From an uncultured Blautia sp. (GTDB lineage: Bacteria; Bacillota; Clostridia; Lachnospirales; Lachnospiraceae): DNA of 13,684 nt. Positions 6,147-12,828 of the stretch are shown here, one piece after another (position 1 is the first letter of the stretch; every line of letters starts with the position of its first letter). The DNA lies in contig CAKRXU010000054.1 in assembly GCA_934424575.1 (NCBI GenBank), positions 1 to 13,684 of the forward strand, read 5' to 3'. The translations under genes and the position numbers were made by a program. The notes under the pieces are model-generated. The model was given only the letters and a program-made list of their open reading frames with translations, searched no databases and was not told the origin of the DNA.

Positions 6147-7908
6147 AACAGGTATTATTTACGGTGTCAACGGTCCCGTCATCTATCTGAAAGGCGATCC
6201 CGGCTTCAAGATCTCCGAGATGGTCTATGTCGGCAAAGACAACCTGGTAGGCGAAGTCATCGGACTCAAAAAAGGCATGACCACCGTTCAGGTCTTTGAG
6301 GAGACCACCGGACTCCGTCCGGGCGAGACTGTTACCGGCACCGGCGATGCCATCTCCGTTCTTCTCGGACCTGGTATCATCCACAATATTTTTGACGGTA
6401 TCCAGCGTCCGCTGGAAGAGATCGCAAAATCTTCCGGCAAATATATCTCCCGTGGTGTCAGCGTAGACTCTCTCGACACCCAGAAGAAATGGTCCGTCCA
6501 TATGACCGTAAAGGAGGGCGATATCGTCCAGCCTGGCACGATCATTGCAGAGACGCAGGAAACTGCTTCTATCCTTCACAAATCCATGGTTCCTCCGGAT
6601 GTCCCGGTCGGAACTGTTATCAAAGCTGTTCCGGATGGTGATTACACGATCCTGGAACCGATCGTAACTGTCCAGCTGGACGACGGAACAACCAGAGATC
6701 TGGCACTTGCCCAGAAATGGCCGATCCGTATCCCAAGACCGACACAGCTCCGCTACCCGGCAAGTGTTCCGCTTGTTACCGGTCAGCGAATCCTTGACAC
6801 CCTGTTCCCGATTGCAAAGGGCGGCACTGCTGCTGTTCCGGGCGGTTTCGGTACAGGAAAGACCATGACACAGCATCAGATCGCCAAATGGTCCGATGCG
6901 GATATCATCATCTACATCGGATGCGGAGAGCGTGGAAACGAAATGACCCAGGTTCTCGAGGACTTCAGCAAACTGATCGACCCGAAATCCGGAAACCTGA
7001 TGATGGACCGTACCACTCTGATCGCCAATACTTCCAACATGCCTGTAGCAGCCCGTGAAGCATCTATCTACACTGGTGTCACCCTGGCTGAATATTACCG
7101 CGATATGGGTTATGATGTAGCGATCATGGCAGACTCCACTTCCCGTTGGGCAGAAGCTCTTCGAGAGTTATCCGGCCGTCTGGAAGAAATGCCTGCAGAG
7201 GAAGGTTTCCCTGCTTATCTTGCTTCCAAGCTTTCCGCCTTTTATGAGAGAGCCGGCATGATGCAGAATCTCAACGGAACAGAAGGTTCTGTTTCTATCA
7301 TCGGCGCTGTTTCTCCGCAGGGTGGTGACTTCTCCGAACCGGTCACACAGAATACCAAACGTTTCGTCCGCTGCTTCTGGGGACTTGACAAATCTCTTGC
7401 CTATGCGAGACATTTCCCGGCGATCCACTGGCTGACCAGTTACAGTGAATACCTGGAAGACCTGACTCCGTGGTACAGGACTCACGTTTCCCCGAAATTT
7501 GTCGCAGACCGCAACCAGCTCATGGCGATCCTCAACCAGGAAAGTTCTCTTATGGAGATCGTCAAACTGATCGGTAGTGATGTCCTCCCGGATGACCAGA
7601 AACTGACACTTGAGATTGCAAGAGTTATCCGTCTGGGATTCCTCCAACAGAACGCTTTCCATCAGGAAGATACCTGCGTTCCAATGGAAAAACAGTTCCA
7701 GATGATGGAAACGATTCTTTATCTGTATGAGAAATCCAAGGCACTCATCAACAGAGGCATGCCTGTTTCCGTATTGAAAGAGGACAATATTTTTGAACGT
7801 ATCATTTCGATCAAATACGATGTTCCGAACAATGAGCTGGACAAATTTGAACAGTACAGACAGGATATCGACACATTCTACAACAAAGTATTAGAGAAAA
7901 ACGGCTGA
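6139..7908 (+). CDS. ntpA: V/A-type ATPase catalytic subunit A
   Basis: This 589-aa catalytic subunit, three per complex in the cytoplasmic A3B3 head, hydrolyses or makes ATP. The Walker A loop GGFGTGKT is at residues 235-242 with catalytic K241 and T242. The general-base glutamate is E264 in GCGERGNEM. The Walker B aspartate D332 ends the strand DVAIMAD and is followed by STSRWAEALRE. The long insertion between the beta-barrel and the nucleotide domain (about 110-190) that marks V/A-type A subunits is present, so this is not an F-type beta subunit. GGAGG lies 8 nt before the ATG, inside the end of the E gene. It is full length with no missing catalytic residue. Confidence 0.98.
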   Translation: MNKTGIIYGVNGPVIYLKGDPGFKISEMVYVGKDNLVGEVIGLKKGMTTVQVFEETTGLRPGETVTGTGDAISVLLGPGIIHNIFDGIQRPLEEIAKSSGKYISRGVSVDSLDTQKKWSVHMTVKEGDIVQPGTIIAETQETASILHKSMVPPDVPVGTVIKAVPDGDYTILEPIVTVQLDDGTTRDLALAQKWPIRIPRPTQLRYPASVPLVTGQRILDTLFPIAKGGTAAVPGGFGTGKTMTQHQIAKWSDADIIIYIGCGERGNEMTQVLEDFSKLIDPKSGNLMMDRTTLIANTSNMPVAAREASIYTGVTLAEYYRDMGYDVAIMADSTSRWAEALRELSGRLEEMPAEEGFPAYLASKLSAFYERAGMMQNLNGTEGSVSIIGAVSPQGGDFSEPVTQNTKRFVRCFWGLDKSLAYARHFPAIHWLTSYSEYLEDLTPWYRTHVSPKFVADRNQLMAILNQESSLMEIVKLIGSDVLPDDQKLTLEIARVIRLGFLQQNAFHQEDTCVPMEKQFQMMETILYLYEKSKALINRGMPVSVLKEDNIFERIISIKYDVPNNELDKFEQYRQDIDTFYNKVLEKNG

Positions 7909-7924
7909 CAGGAGGGACTTATTT

Positions 7925-9307
7925 ATGGCAATCGAATATCTGGGATTAAGCGAGATAAACGGCCCTCTGGTAGTTCTGGAAGGGGTAAAAAACGCATCCT
8001 ATGAAGAGATCGTAGAATTTCACATGGATGACGGAACACAGAAGATCGGTCGTATCGTAGAAATCTATGAGGACAAAGCTGTTATCCAGGTTTTTGAGGG
8101 AACAGACAACATGTCCTTGAGCAATACACACACACGCCTTACAGGGCATCCGATGGAGATCGGTCTTTCTGAGGAAATCCTTGGACGTACCTTCAATGGT
8201 ATCGGACAGCCGATCGACGGTCTGGGCGAGATCACTCCAGAGGTAAGCCTTAATATCAACGGACTTCCTCTGAATCCTGTGAAACGTGAATACCCGCGAA
8301 ACTATATCAACACAGGAATCTCCGCGATCGATGGTCTGACTACTCTGATCCGTGGTCAGAAACTTCCGATCTTTTCCGGAAATGGTCTCCCGCATGACAA
8401 GCTTGCCGCACAGATCGTACAGCAGGCTTCCCTGGGTGATGATTCCGATGAAGATTTTGCGATCGTATTTGCCGCAATGGGCGTTAAATACGACGTTGCT
8501 GAATTTTTCCGCCGTACTTTCGAGGAAAGCGGTGCATCTGACCACGTAGTTATGTTCCTGAATCTTGCCAATGACCCGGTCGTAGAGCGACTTCTGACTC
8601 CGAAGATCGCGCTGACCGCCGCAGAATATCTTGCTTTTGAAAAAGGCATGCATATCCTTGTTATCCTGACAGATATCACCTCTTTCTGTGAGGCAATGCG
8701 TGAGGTTTCTTCCTCCAAAGGTGAGATTCCTTCCCGTAAAGGTTATCCAGGATATCTGTACAGCGAACTTGCCACTCTCTATGAGCGTGCAGGTATCGTG
8801 CAGGGCGGCAAAGGTTCTGTTACACAGATTCCAATCCTGACCATGCCGAATGACGATATCACACATCCGATCCCTGACCTTACTGGTTACATCACCGAGG
8901 GCCAGATCGTTCTGGACCGTCAGCTTCACGGTCAGGCGATCTATCCGCCGATCAATGTACTTCCTTCCCTCTCCCGTCTGATGAAGGACGGTATCGGTGA
9001 AGGCTTTACAAGAGAGGATCATCAGGACGTTGCAAACCAGCTTTTCTCCTGCTACGCAAAGGTTGGAGATGCCAGAGCACTTGCTTCCGTTATCGGTGAA
9101 GATGAGCTTTCCCCTCTGGATAAGCGTTATCTGGTATTTGGAAAAACTTTCGAGGCAGAGTTTGTCGGTCAGTCCGAAACCGAAAACCGAAGCATCACCG
9201 AAACCCTGGACAAAGGATGGGAACTTCTCGGACTGCTTCCGAAGGACGAACTTGACCGTATCGACACCAAGATCCTAAACAAGTATTACAAAGAAACTGT
9301 TCGCTGA
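7925..9307 (+). CDS. ntpB: V/A-type ATPase regulatory subunit B
   Basis: This 460-aa subunit alternates with A in the head. It lacks a working Walker A loop: the corresponding segment is SGNGLPHDK at residues 151-159. It therefore does not catalyse, but it supplies the arginine finger to the A-site, here R351 in PSLSRLM, equivalent to R350 of E. hirae NtpB. Other family features are the start YLGLSEINGPLVVLEGV, the ISAIDGLTTLIRGQKLPIFS region and GFTREDHQDVANQLF after the finger. Length matches the family. AGGAGG lies about 8 nt before the ATG, 16 bp after subunit A. A 358-codon antisense frame (7946-9022) is a shadow of codon bias and has no ribosome binding site that I can see. Confidence 0.97.
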   Translation: MAIEYLGLSEINGPLVVLEGVKNASYEEIVEFHMDDGTQKIGRIVEIYEDKAVIQVFEGTDNMSLSNTHTRLTGHPMEIGLSEEILGRTFNGIGQPIDGLGEITPEVSLNINGLPLNPVKREYPRNYINTGISAIDGLTTLIRGQKLPIFSGNGLPHDKLAAQIVQQASLGDDSDEDFAIVFAAMGVKYDVAEFFRRTFEESGASDHVVMFLNLANDPVVERLLTPKIALTAAEYLAFEKGMHILVILTDITSFCEAMREVSSSKGEIPSRKGYPGYLYSELATLYERAGIVQGGKGSVTQIPILTMPNDDITHPIPDLTGYITEGQIVLDRQLHGQAIYPPINVLPSLSRLMKDGIGEGFTREDHQDVANQLFSCYAKVGDARALASVIGEDELSPLDKRYLVFGKTFEAEFVGQSETENRSITETLDKGWELLGLLPKDELDRIDTKILNKYYKETVR

Positions 9308-9323
9308 GGGGAGGTGACATTTT

Positions 9324-9956
9324 ATGGATCCTAATACCTTCCCCACCAAGGGAAACCTTATCCTTGCCAAAAACTCTCTCGCTCTCTCCCGCCAGGGATT
9401 TGAGCTGATGGACAAGAAGCGTAACATTCTGATCCGTGAAATGATGGAGCTGATCGACCAGGCAAAGGACATCCAGTCCCAGATCGATGAAACTTTCCGT
9501 GCCGCCTATGCAGCACTCCAGAAAGCCAACATGGAACTCGGTATTGCCTTCGTCGAACAGGTTTCCTACACGGTTCCTGTGGAAAACTCCATCCGCATCA
9601 AGACCAGAAGCGTTATGGGTACGGAGATCCCGCTTGTGGAATATGACAAGCAGACGACAAATACACCAACCTACGCTTATTACAGCACCAGAATGTCACT
9701 GGATGAAGCCAAGGCCGCTTTTGAAAAGGTAAAAGAGCTTTCCATCCAGTTATCCGGCATCGAAAACGCCGCGATCCGTCTGGCTGCCAATATCAAGAAG
9801 ACGCAGAAACGTGCCAATGCACTTAAAAACATCACGATTCCTAAGTATGAAGCACTTACTAAGGATATCCAGAATGCGCTTGAAGAGAAAGAGCGTGAGG
9901 AATTTACGAGGTTAAAGGTTATCAAACGAATGAAACAGAACTCCTCCGGGAGATAG
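9324..9956 (+). CDS. ntpD: V/A-type ATPase subunit D (central rotor shaft)
   Basis: This 210-aa subunit D is the long antiparallel coiled-coil shaft that turns inside the A3B3 head and carries torque to the c-ring together with F and C. The N-terminal PTKGNLILAKNSLALSRQG and the paired helix MDKKRNILIREMMELI are hallmarks of the family. The C-terminal helix (about 125-200) closes the coiled coil, with a small middle section around the strand VENSIRIKTRSVMG. GGAGGTGA precedes the ATG, 16 bp after subunit B. It is the last gene of the operon: the stop at 9954-9956 is followed at once by a strong terminator. No homologues of E. hirae NtpH or NtpJ follow. Confidence 0.96.
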   Translation: MDPNTFPTKGNLILAKNSLALSRQGFELMDKKRNILIREMMELIDQAKDIQSQIDETFRAAYAALQKANMELGIAFVEQVSYTVPVENSIRIKTRSVMGTEIPLVEYDKQTTNTPTYAYYSTRMSLDEAKAAFEKVKELSIQLSGIENAAIRLAANIKKTQKRANALKNITIPKYEALTKDIQNALEEKEREEFTRLKVIKRMKQNSSGR

Positions 9957-9957
9957 C

Positions 9958-10000
9958 ATACAGCCCACACCGCAAATATGCGGGTGGGCTGTATTTATTT
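9958..10000 (+). terminator. Intrinsic terminator of the ATPase operon
   Basis: A strong hairpin starts 1 nt after the ntpD stop. An 11-bp stem (9958-9968 with 9984-9994), a single bulged A at 9969 and a further 5-bp CCGCA/TGCGG stem enclose an AATA tetraloop. The 3' side runs into TTATTT. No T run exists on the opposite strand, so it acts on plus-strand transcripts only. Confidence 0.9.
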
Positions 10001-10175
10001 GCAAAATTGTCAGATAATTATTGTTTGAAACATTAAAATAACCCTTTTAACTGAAAAACTTTTTAATATTTTCACTATGAAAATGTCAATAGGATTTATT
10101 ATCTTTTTCGCTATTTTTCTATTTTCATTATTATTGACCAAAACATTTGTTTCTTTTTGTTTTATGTAAATCTGG
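10001..10175. other. Gene-free A+T-rich stretch beside the DnaA boxes
   Basis: This stretch is visibly A+T rich, with many runs of A or T and few G+C clusters. I see no convincing gene, hairpin or promoter in it. It lies between the ATPase terminator and the DnaA-box cluster, where a DNA-unwinding element would be expected if the cluster were an origin. No clear DnaA-trio series was recognised. Confidence 0.4.
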
Positions 10176-10294
10176 TATTCCACATCCAATTTTTGTGGAT
10201 AATGTGGATAACTTTGTGTATAACTCAATTTTTCAGTAAAATCAACCATTCTGAAATGTGGATAACTTTTGCACCTAAATCGACATTATCCACA
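10176..10294. other. Cluster of DnaA boxes
   Basis: Six sites matching the DnaA-binding 9-mer TTATCCACA lie within 119 bp. Perfect minus-strand copies are at 10194-10202, 10203-10211 and 10257-10265. A perfect plus-strand copy is at 10286-10294. A minus-strand TTATACACA (one change, an accepted variant) is at 10215-10223. A plus-strand TATTCCACA (two changes) is at 10176-10184. The first two perfect boxes abut without a gap. The last two form a 12-bp inverted repeat. The cluster lies between convergent genes and facing terminators, so it is not a promoter operator for either neighbour. Such clusters occur at chromosomal origins and at DnaA-titrating or DnaA-reactivating loci; which applies here cannot be told from this window. 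Confidence 0.85.
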
Positions 10295-10430
10295 TTTTCC
10301 GACAAGTTTTGTGCAATTTGCCAGACCACTGATTTCTATTGTTTTTCTTCCTCAAAATTACTGTCACACATCTTTTTTGTCAGTGCGATACCACACTCTC
10401 TGTTTCACTCCATCTCCGTCGGTTTTACAG
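10295..10430. other. Intergenic remainder, nothing recognised
   Basis: This is the stretch between the DnaA-box cluster and the NlpC/P60 terminator. I see no gene with a ribosome binding site, no further DnaA box and no clear secondary structure here. Confidence 0.4.
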
Positions 10431-10465
10431 AAAAAAAGCCCGCGGAGCTTACGTTCCGGGGCTTT
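10431..10465 (-). terminator. Intrinsic terminator of the NlpC/P60 gene
   Basis: On the minus strand, AAAGCCC pairs with GGGCTTT and, past one bulged C, CGGA pairs with TCCG around an 8-nt loop. The stem runs into a T7 tract. It starts 13 nt beyond the stop codon of the NlpC/P60 gene. Confidence 0.85.
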
Positions 10466-10478
10466 ATCTTTGATAGTT

Positions 10479-11246
10479 TTATTCAACATAGGTTCCGATT
10501 CCAACCGGTGTCTCATAGTTATAATCGGATACCTTGATTCCTGTTGCCGCTGTGCTGGCATGAACAATCTTACCGTTTCCAATATAGAGGGCAACGTGAT
10601 TGATCCCGCCTGCCCCATAGAATACCAGATCTCCTGTTTCCAGCTGACTGATGTCCTTTTTCTGAGAAGCTTCATACTGCGCTGCTGCTACTCTCGGAAG
10701 GTCATAACCAAATTCCTTAAAGACAGACATCACAAATCCTGAACAGTCTGCACCATTTGTCAGACTTGTACCGCCGTACACATAAGGATTTCCCACAAAC
10801 TGAAGTGCAAACTGTGCAATCTTCTCTCTGTGTGCTGCCCGCTCCTGTTCCGCCTTCTTTTGTGCGGCCTCCTGGGCTTCCTTTCGGATCTTCGTTGTTT
10901 CTTCCTTGATCTCCTGTGCTCTTCGCTCTACTTCGCGGGCATCAATCACCTTCCGGGCTTCCTGCCTCTTTGTCTGATAATCCTGTGCCTGGCTCTGAAC
11001 CTGAGTTGCGATCTGGTTCGCGATCGCACTGAGTTCACCTGTCTGAATATCGTCACTTCCATCGCTGAACAATCCATCTTCAGCATCTTCGGATTCTGTC
11101 TTATCTGTACTGTTGTCTTCTTCCTGAAATTCAATCTCAACTTTACTGTCTGAGTCTCCTGAATTGAAATCTGCTGCCTGCACACCAGTTAAAGTCATAG
11201 AAGTTACACACACACCTAACAATACTACTGTAATTTTTTTTAACAT
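10479..11246 (-). CDS. Secreted NlpC/P60 peptidoglycan endopeptidase
   Basis: This 255-aa exported cell-wall hydrolase is counted from ATG 11246, where AGGAG lies 6 nt upstream. An in-frame ATG at 11264 would add six residues but has no usable ribosome binding site. Residues 1-24 are a signal peptide (MLKK, hydrophobic core, cleavage after GVQA). An acidic, Ser/Asp-rich linker (about 25-70) and a charged coiled coil (about 84-142) follow. The C-terminal NlpC/P60 (C40) domain spans about 144-255, with catalytic C168 in GADCSGFV, H217 in INHVALYIG and H229 in KIVHAST. The family cuts D-gamma-glutamyl-diamino acid bonds in stem peptides. Coiled-coil plus NlpC/P60 layouts are common in Firmicutes autolysins involved in cell separation. 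It has its own promoter and terminator, so it appears monocistronic. It lies downstream of a LytTR regulator on the same strand, which may or may not control it. Confidence 0.93.
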   Translation of the reverse strand: MLKKITVVLLGVCVTSMTLTGVQAADFNSGDSDSKVEIEFQEEDNSTDKTESEDAEDGLFSDGSDDIQTGELSAIANQIATQVQSQAQDYQTKRQEARKVIDAREVERRAQEIKEETTKIRKEAQEAAQKKAEQERAAHREKIAQFALQFVGNPYVYGGTSLTNGADCSGFVMSVFKEFGYDLPRVAAAQYEASQKKDISQLETGDLVFYGAGGINHVALYIGNGKIVHASTAATGIKVSDYNYETPVGIGTYVE

Positions 11247-11352
11247 TGAACTCTCCTTTTTCATTCCTGTTCACATTAGATTCCGCCGTTGATTGCTGCT
11301 CTGTTCCCTGAAAAAAATAAAACAGATAACTCACGGCCACAGTCAATTGCGT

Positions 11353-11382
11353 ATGTTACCATGAATTTACCTGTTTTGTCAA
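11353..11382 (-). promoter_or_regulatory. Promoter of the NlpC/P60 gene
   Basis: On the minus strand, a perfect -35 TTGACA (11382-11377), an 18-bp spacer and -10 TAACAT (11358-11353) sit about 107 nt upstream of the NlpC/P60 ATG. A second possibility is TTGACT (11346-11341) with TTTTAT (11322-11317), also 18 bp apart. The leader of about 100 nt shows no ydaO-type riboswitch that I can recognise. Confidence 0.6.
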
Positions 11383-11414
11383 ATTTTATTACAATTTTGT
11401 TACATTGGCATAAA

Positions 11415-12131
11415 TTAAAGTCTTCTTAAAAACTCGTGATACTTTTGCTTTACTTCTCTTTGTCTGGCCTCGCTTATAGGAAGAACTGCATTGTTTTCCA
11501 TCTCAACTCTGTCCGGATGATATCTGCATATTCCGTAAGGATTTACCAGATATGACTGATGGATCCGGATAAAAGGACAACTGCCCTGTTCCAAATCCTT
11601 TTCTATTGTACCAAGCCTTCCATAGAAAGTATCGCTTCCCTCCTTTCCATGAAGGATGATCTGCCTTCTGTAGCTTTCAAGGTACAGAACATCCCTGAAA
11701 GGAATACGAAATGTCACATGTCTGCTTGAATAAGTAAAATAGTGTAAATGTCTCTGTATACGCTCCAATGCCCGGGTAAAATATTCTTCGAACTTTTCTT
11801 CGTCCAACGGCTTTTTAAGGTATCGAAAAGGCTCTGTTTCAAACATTTCCGTAAAATATGTCTCATGAGAGGTTACGTAAATTACAAGTACTTCCGAAAG
11901 CTTCTTCTTTACCTCCCAAACTGTATATATCCCATCGCTTTTTCCCATTTCAACATCCATGTATACAAGGTCATAAAAATTATCATTGAAAACAGCCTGC
12001 CGAAAACTTTCCCCATCTGAAAATACTTCTGTATCCAGCCGGACACCTTTCCGCTTTCCATAATCCAGAATTTTTTCTTCCAATGCTGCTGCAAACTGCA
12101 CATCATCATCACATACCGCAATATTTATCAT
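11415..12131 (-). CDS. LytTR-family response regulator (AgrA/VirR type)
   Basis: This 238-aa protein is counted from ATG 12131, where GGGGAG lies 9 nt upstream. A further in-frame ATG at 12152 adds seven residues that cover the ribosome binding site and is probably not used. Residues 1 to about 120 are a receiver domain, with acidic CDDD at 7-10, the phosphoacceptor D59 in YDLVYMDVEMG, T87 in VTSHE and the conserved lysine at 107 in YLKKP. Residues about 135-238 are a LytTR DNA-binding domain, with VLYLESYRRQIILH, FIRIHQSYLVN and a basic C-terminus. Such regulators control autolysis, quorum-sensing, bacteriocin and virulence genes and bind direct repeats. No histidine kinase gene is in the window, so its partner is off-window or unlinked. 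A dyad lies in its leader (12159-12177). Confidence 0.93.
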   Translation of the reverse strand: MINIAVCDDDVQFAAALEEKILDYGKRKGVRLDTEVFSDGESFRQAVFNDNFYDLVYMDVEMGKSDGIYTVWEVKKKLSEVLVIYVTSHETYFTEMFETEPFRYLKKPLDEEKFEEYFTRALERIQRHLHYFTYSSRHVTFRIPFRDVLYLESYRRQIILHGKEGSDTFYGRLGTIEKDLEQGSCPFIRIHQSYLVNPYGICRYHPDRVEMENNAVLPISEARQREVKQKYHEFLRRL

Positions 12132-12158
12132 AATACGTCTCTCCCCTTTCATTGGATT

Positions 12159-12177
12159 ATGTTTCTTACTGAAACAT
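12159..12177. repeat. Inverted repeat in the LytTR gene leader
   Basis: A perfect 7-bp inverted repeat, ATGTTTC and GAAACAT, is separated by 5 nt, just upstream of the ribosome binding site of the LytTR gene. It could be an operator or an mRNA stem near the translation start. On the plus strand it is followed by TTTTTATTTC, but no transcript is expected to enter from that side. Confidence 0.4.
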
Positions 12178-12294
12178 TTTTATTTCTATCTGTTTTTTAT
12201 CCACTTTATTTTTTTCTCATATGATTACATTTCTCTGATTTTTAGTTTCTAATTCCGACTGTTTTTTCTTCTTTCTAACAAAAGGAGAAAAATC

Positions 12295-12828
12295 ATGGAT
12301 ACGACTAGCTTTATTTCCACCCTCACCCAAGCAAAACAAGGCAACACACAGGCTCAGGAACTGCTGATTCACAAATTTCTGCCTTTGATACGTAAATATG
12401 CGTATAAATGTCATGCAATGGAATTTGAAGATGCACAGCAGGAACTTATTTTTGCCCTTTTAGCAGCTGTACACTCCATAACATACATTCAGAACGAAGG
12501 AGAATGTATCCGTTATCTTCAGAAAGGAATATTAAACTATTTCAAATATCTTTGTCGTACTTCTATACGCCACAAGGAATATGAACAGATATCAGCAAAT
12601 GATAACTTTACTATGCTTCCATCTTATAGCGATTTCAGCCTTATAGATTTAAGCCTCTCTCTTGCCCAGTATATGAAATCCCTTTCACCGACCAGACAGC
12701 GTATTTTGCAGTACGCACTTATCGATGAATACTCCAGTTCTGAAATTGCAGCTAAAATGCAACTCTCCGTTCAATATGTAAACCGTATAAAAAAGGAATT
12801 TCTGGCAGAAAGGAGGAAATTTACATGA
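12295..12828 (+). CDS. Small sigma-70-like RNA polymerase sigma factor
   Basis: This 177-aa protein has the two-domain plan of small alternative sigma factors. Residues about 16-60 resemble sigma region 2: a helix NTQAQELLIHKFLPLIRKYA, then MEFEDAQQELIFALLAAV, which matches the core-binding segment. Residues about 120-172 resemble region 4, with a helix-turn-helix around SSSEIAAKMQLSVQYVNRIKKEF that would read the -35 element. Region 3 is missing and the linker is short, as in ECF and TcdR/UviA/BotR-type factors of clostridia. AAGGAG precedes the ATG. The stop overlaps the start of the holin gene (ATGA at 12825-12828), so the pair is translationally coupled. The base composition is richer in A+T than in the ATPase genes. 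Alternatives are the sigma-like regulators of Tn916-type elements or phages. The TcdR-type label is from memory of family architecture, not a search. Confidence 0.8.
   Translation: MDTTSFISTLTQAKQGNTQAQELLIHKFLPLIRKYAYKCHAMEFEDAQQELIFALLAAVHSITYIQNEGECIRYLQKGILNYFKYLCRTSIRHKEYEQISANDNFTMLPSYSDFSLIDLSLSLAQYMKSLSPTRQRILQYALIDEYSSSEIAAKMQLSVQYVNRIKKEFLAERRKFT

Noticed and set aside
6115..6876. 253-codon antisense ORF across the start of ntpA
   Set aside because: It opposes the ntpE end and the conserved start of ntpA; the product is cysteine/arginine-rich shadow sequence without any family resemblance.
7946..9022. 358-codon antisense ORF inside ntpB
   Set aside because: It is fully opposite a clear ATPase gene, has no recognisable domain or ribosome binding site, and arises from codon bias of the sense gene.
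10364..10675. 103-codon minus-strand ORF overlapping the 3' end of the NlpC/P60 gene
   Set aside because: It lies out of frame over the conserved NlpC/P60 domain and reads through that gene's terminator hairpin.
11247..11350. c-di-AMP (ydaO) riboswitch in the NlpC/P60 leader
   Set aside because: The leader is short and none of the conserved elements of that riboswitch could be recognised.
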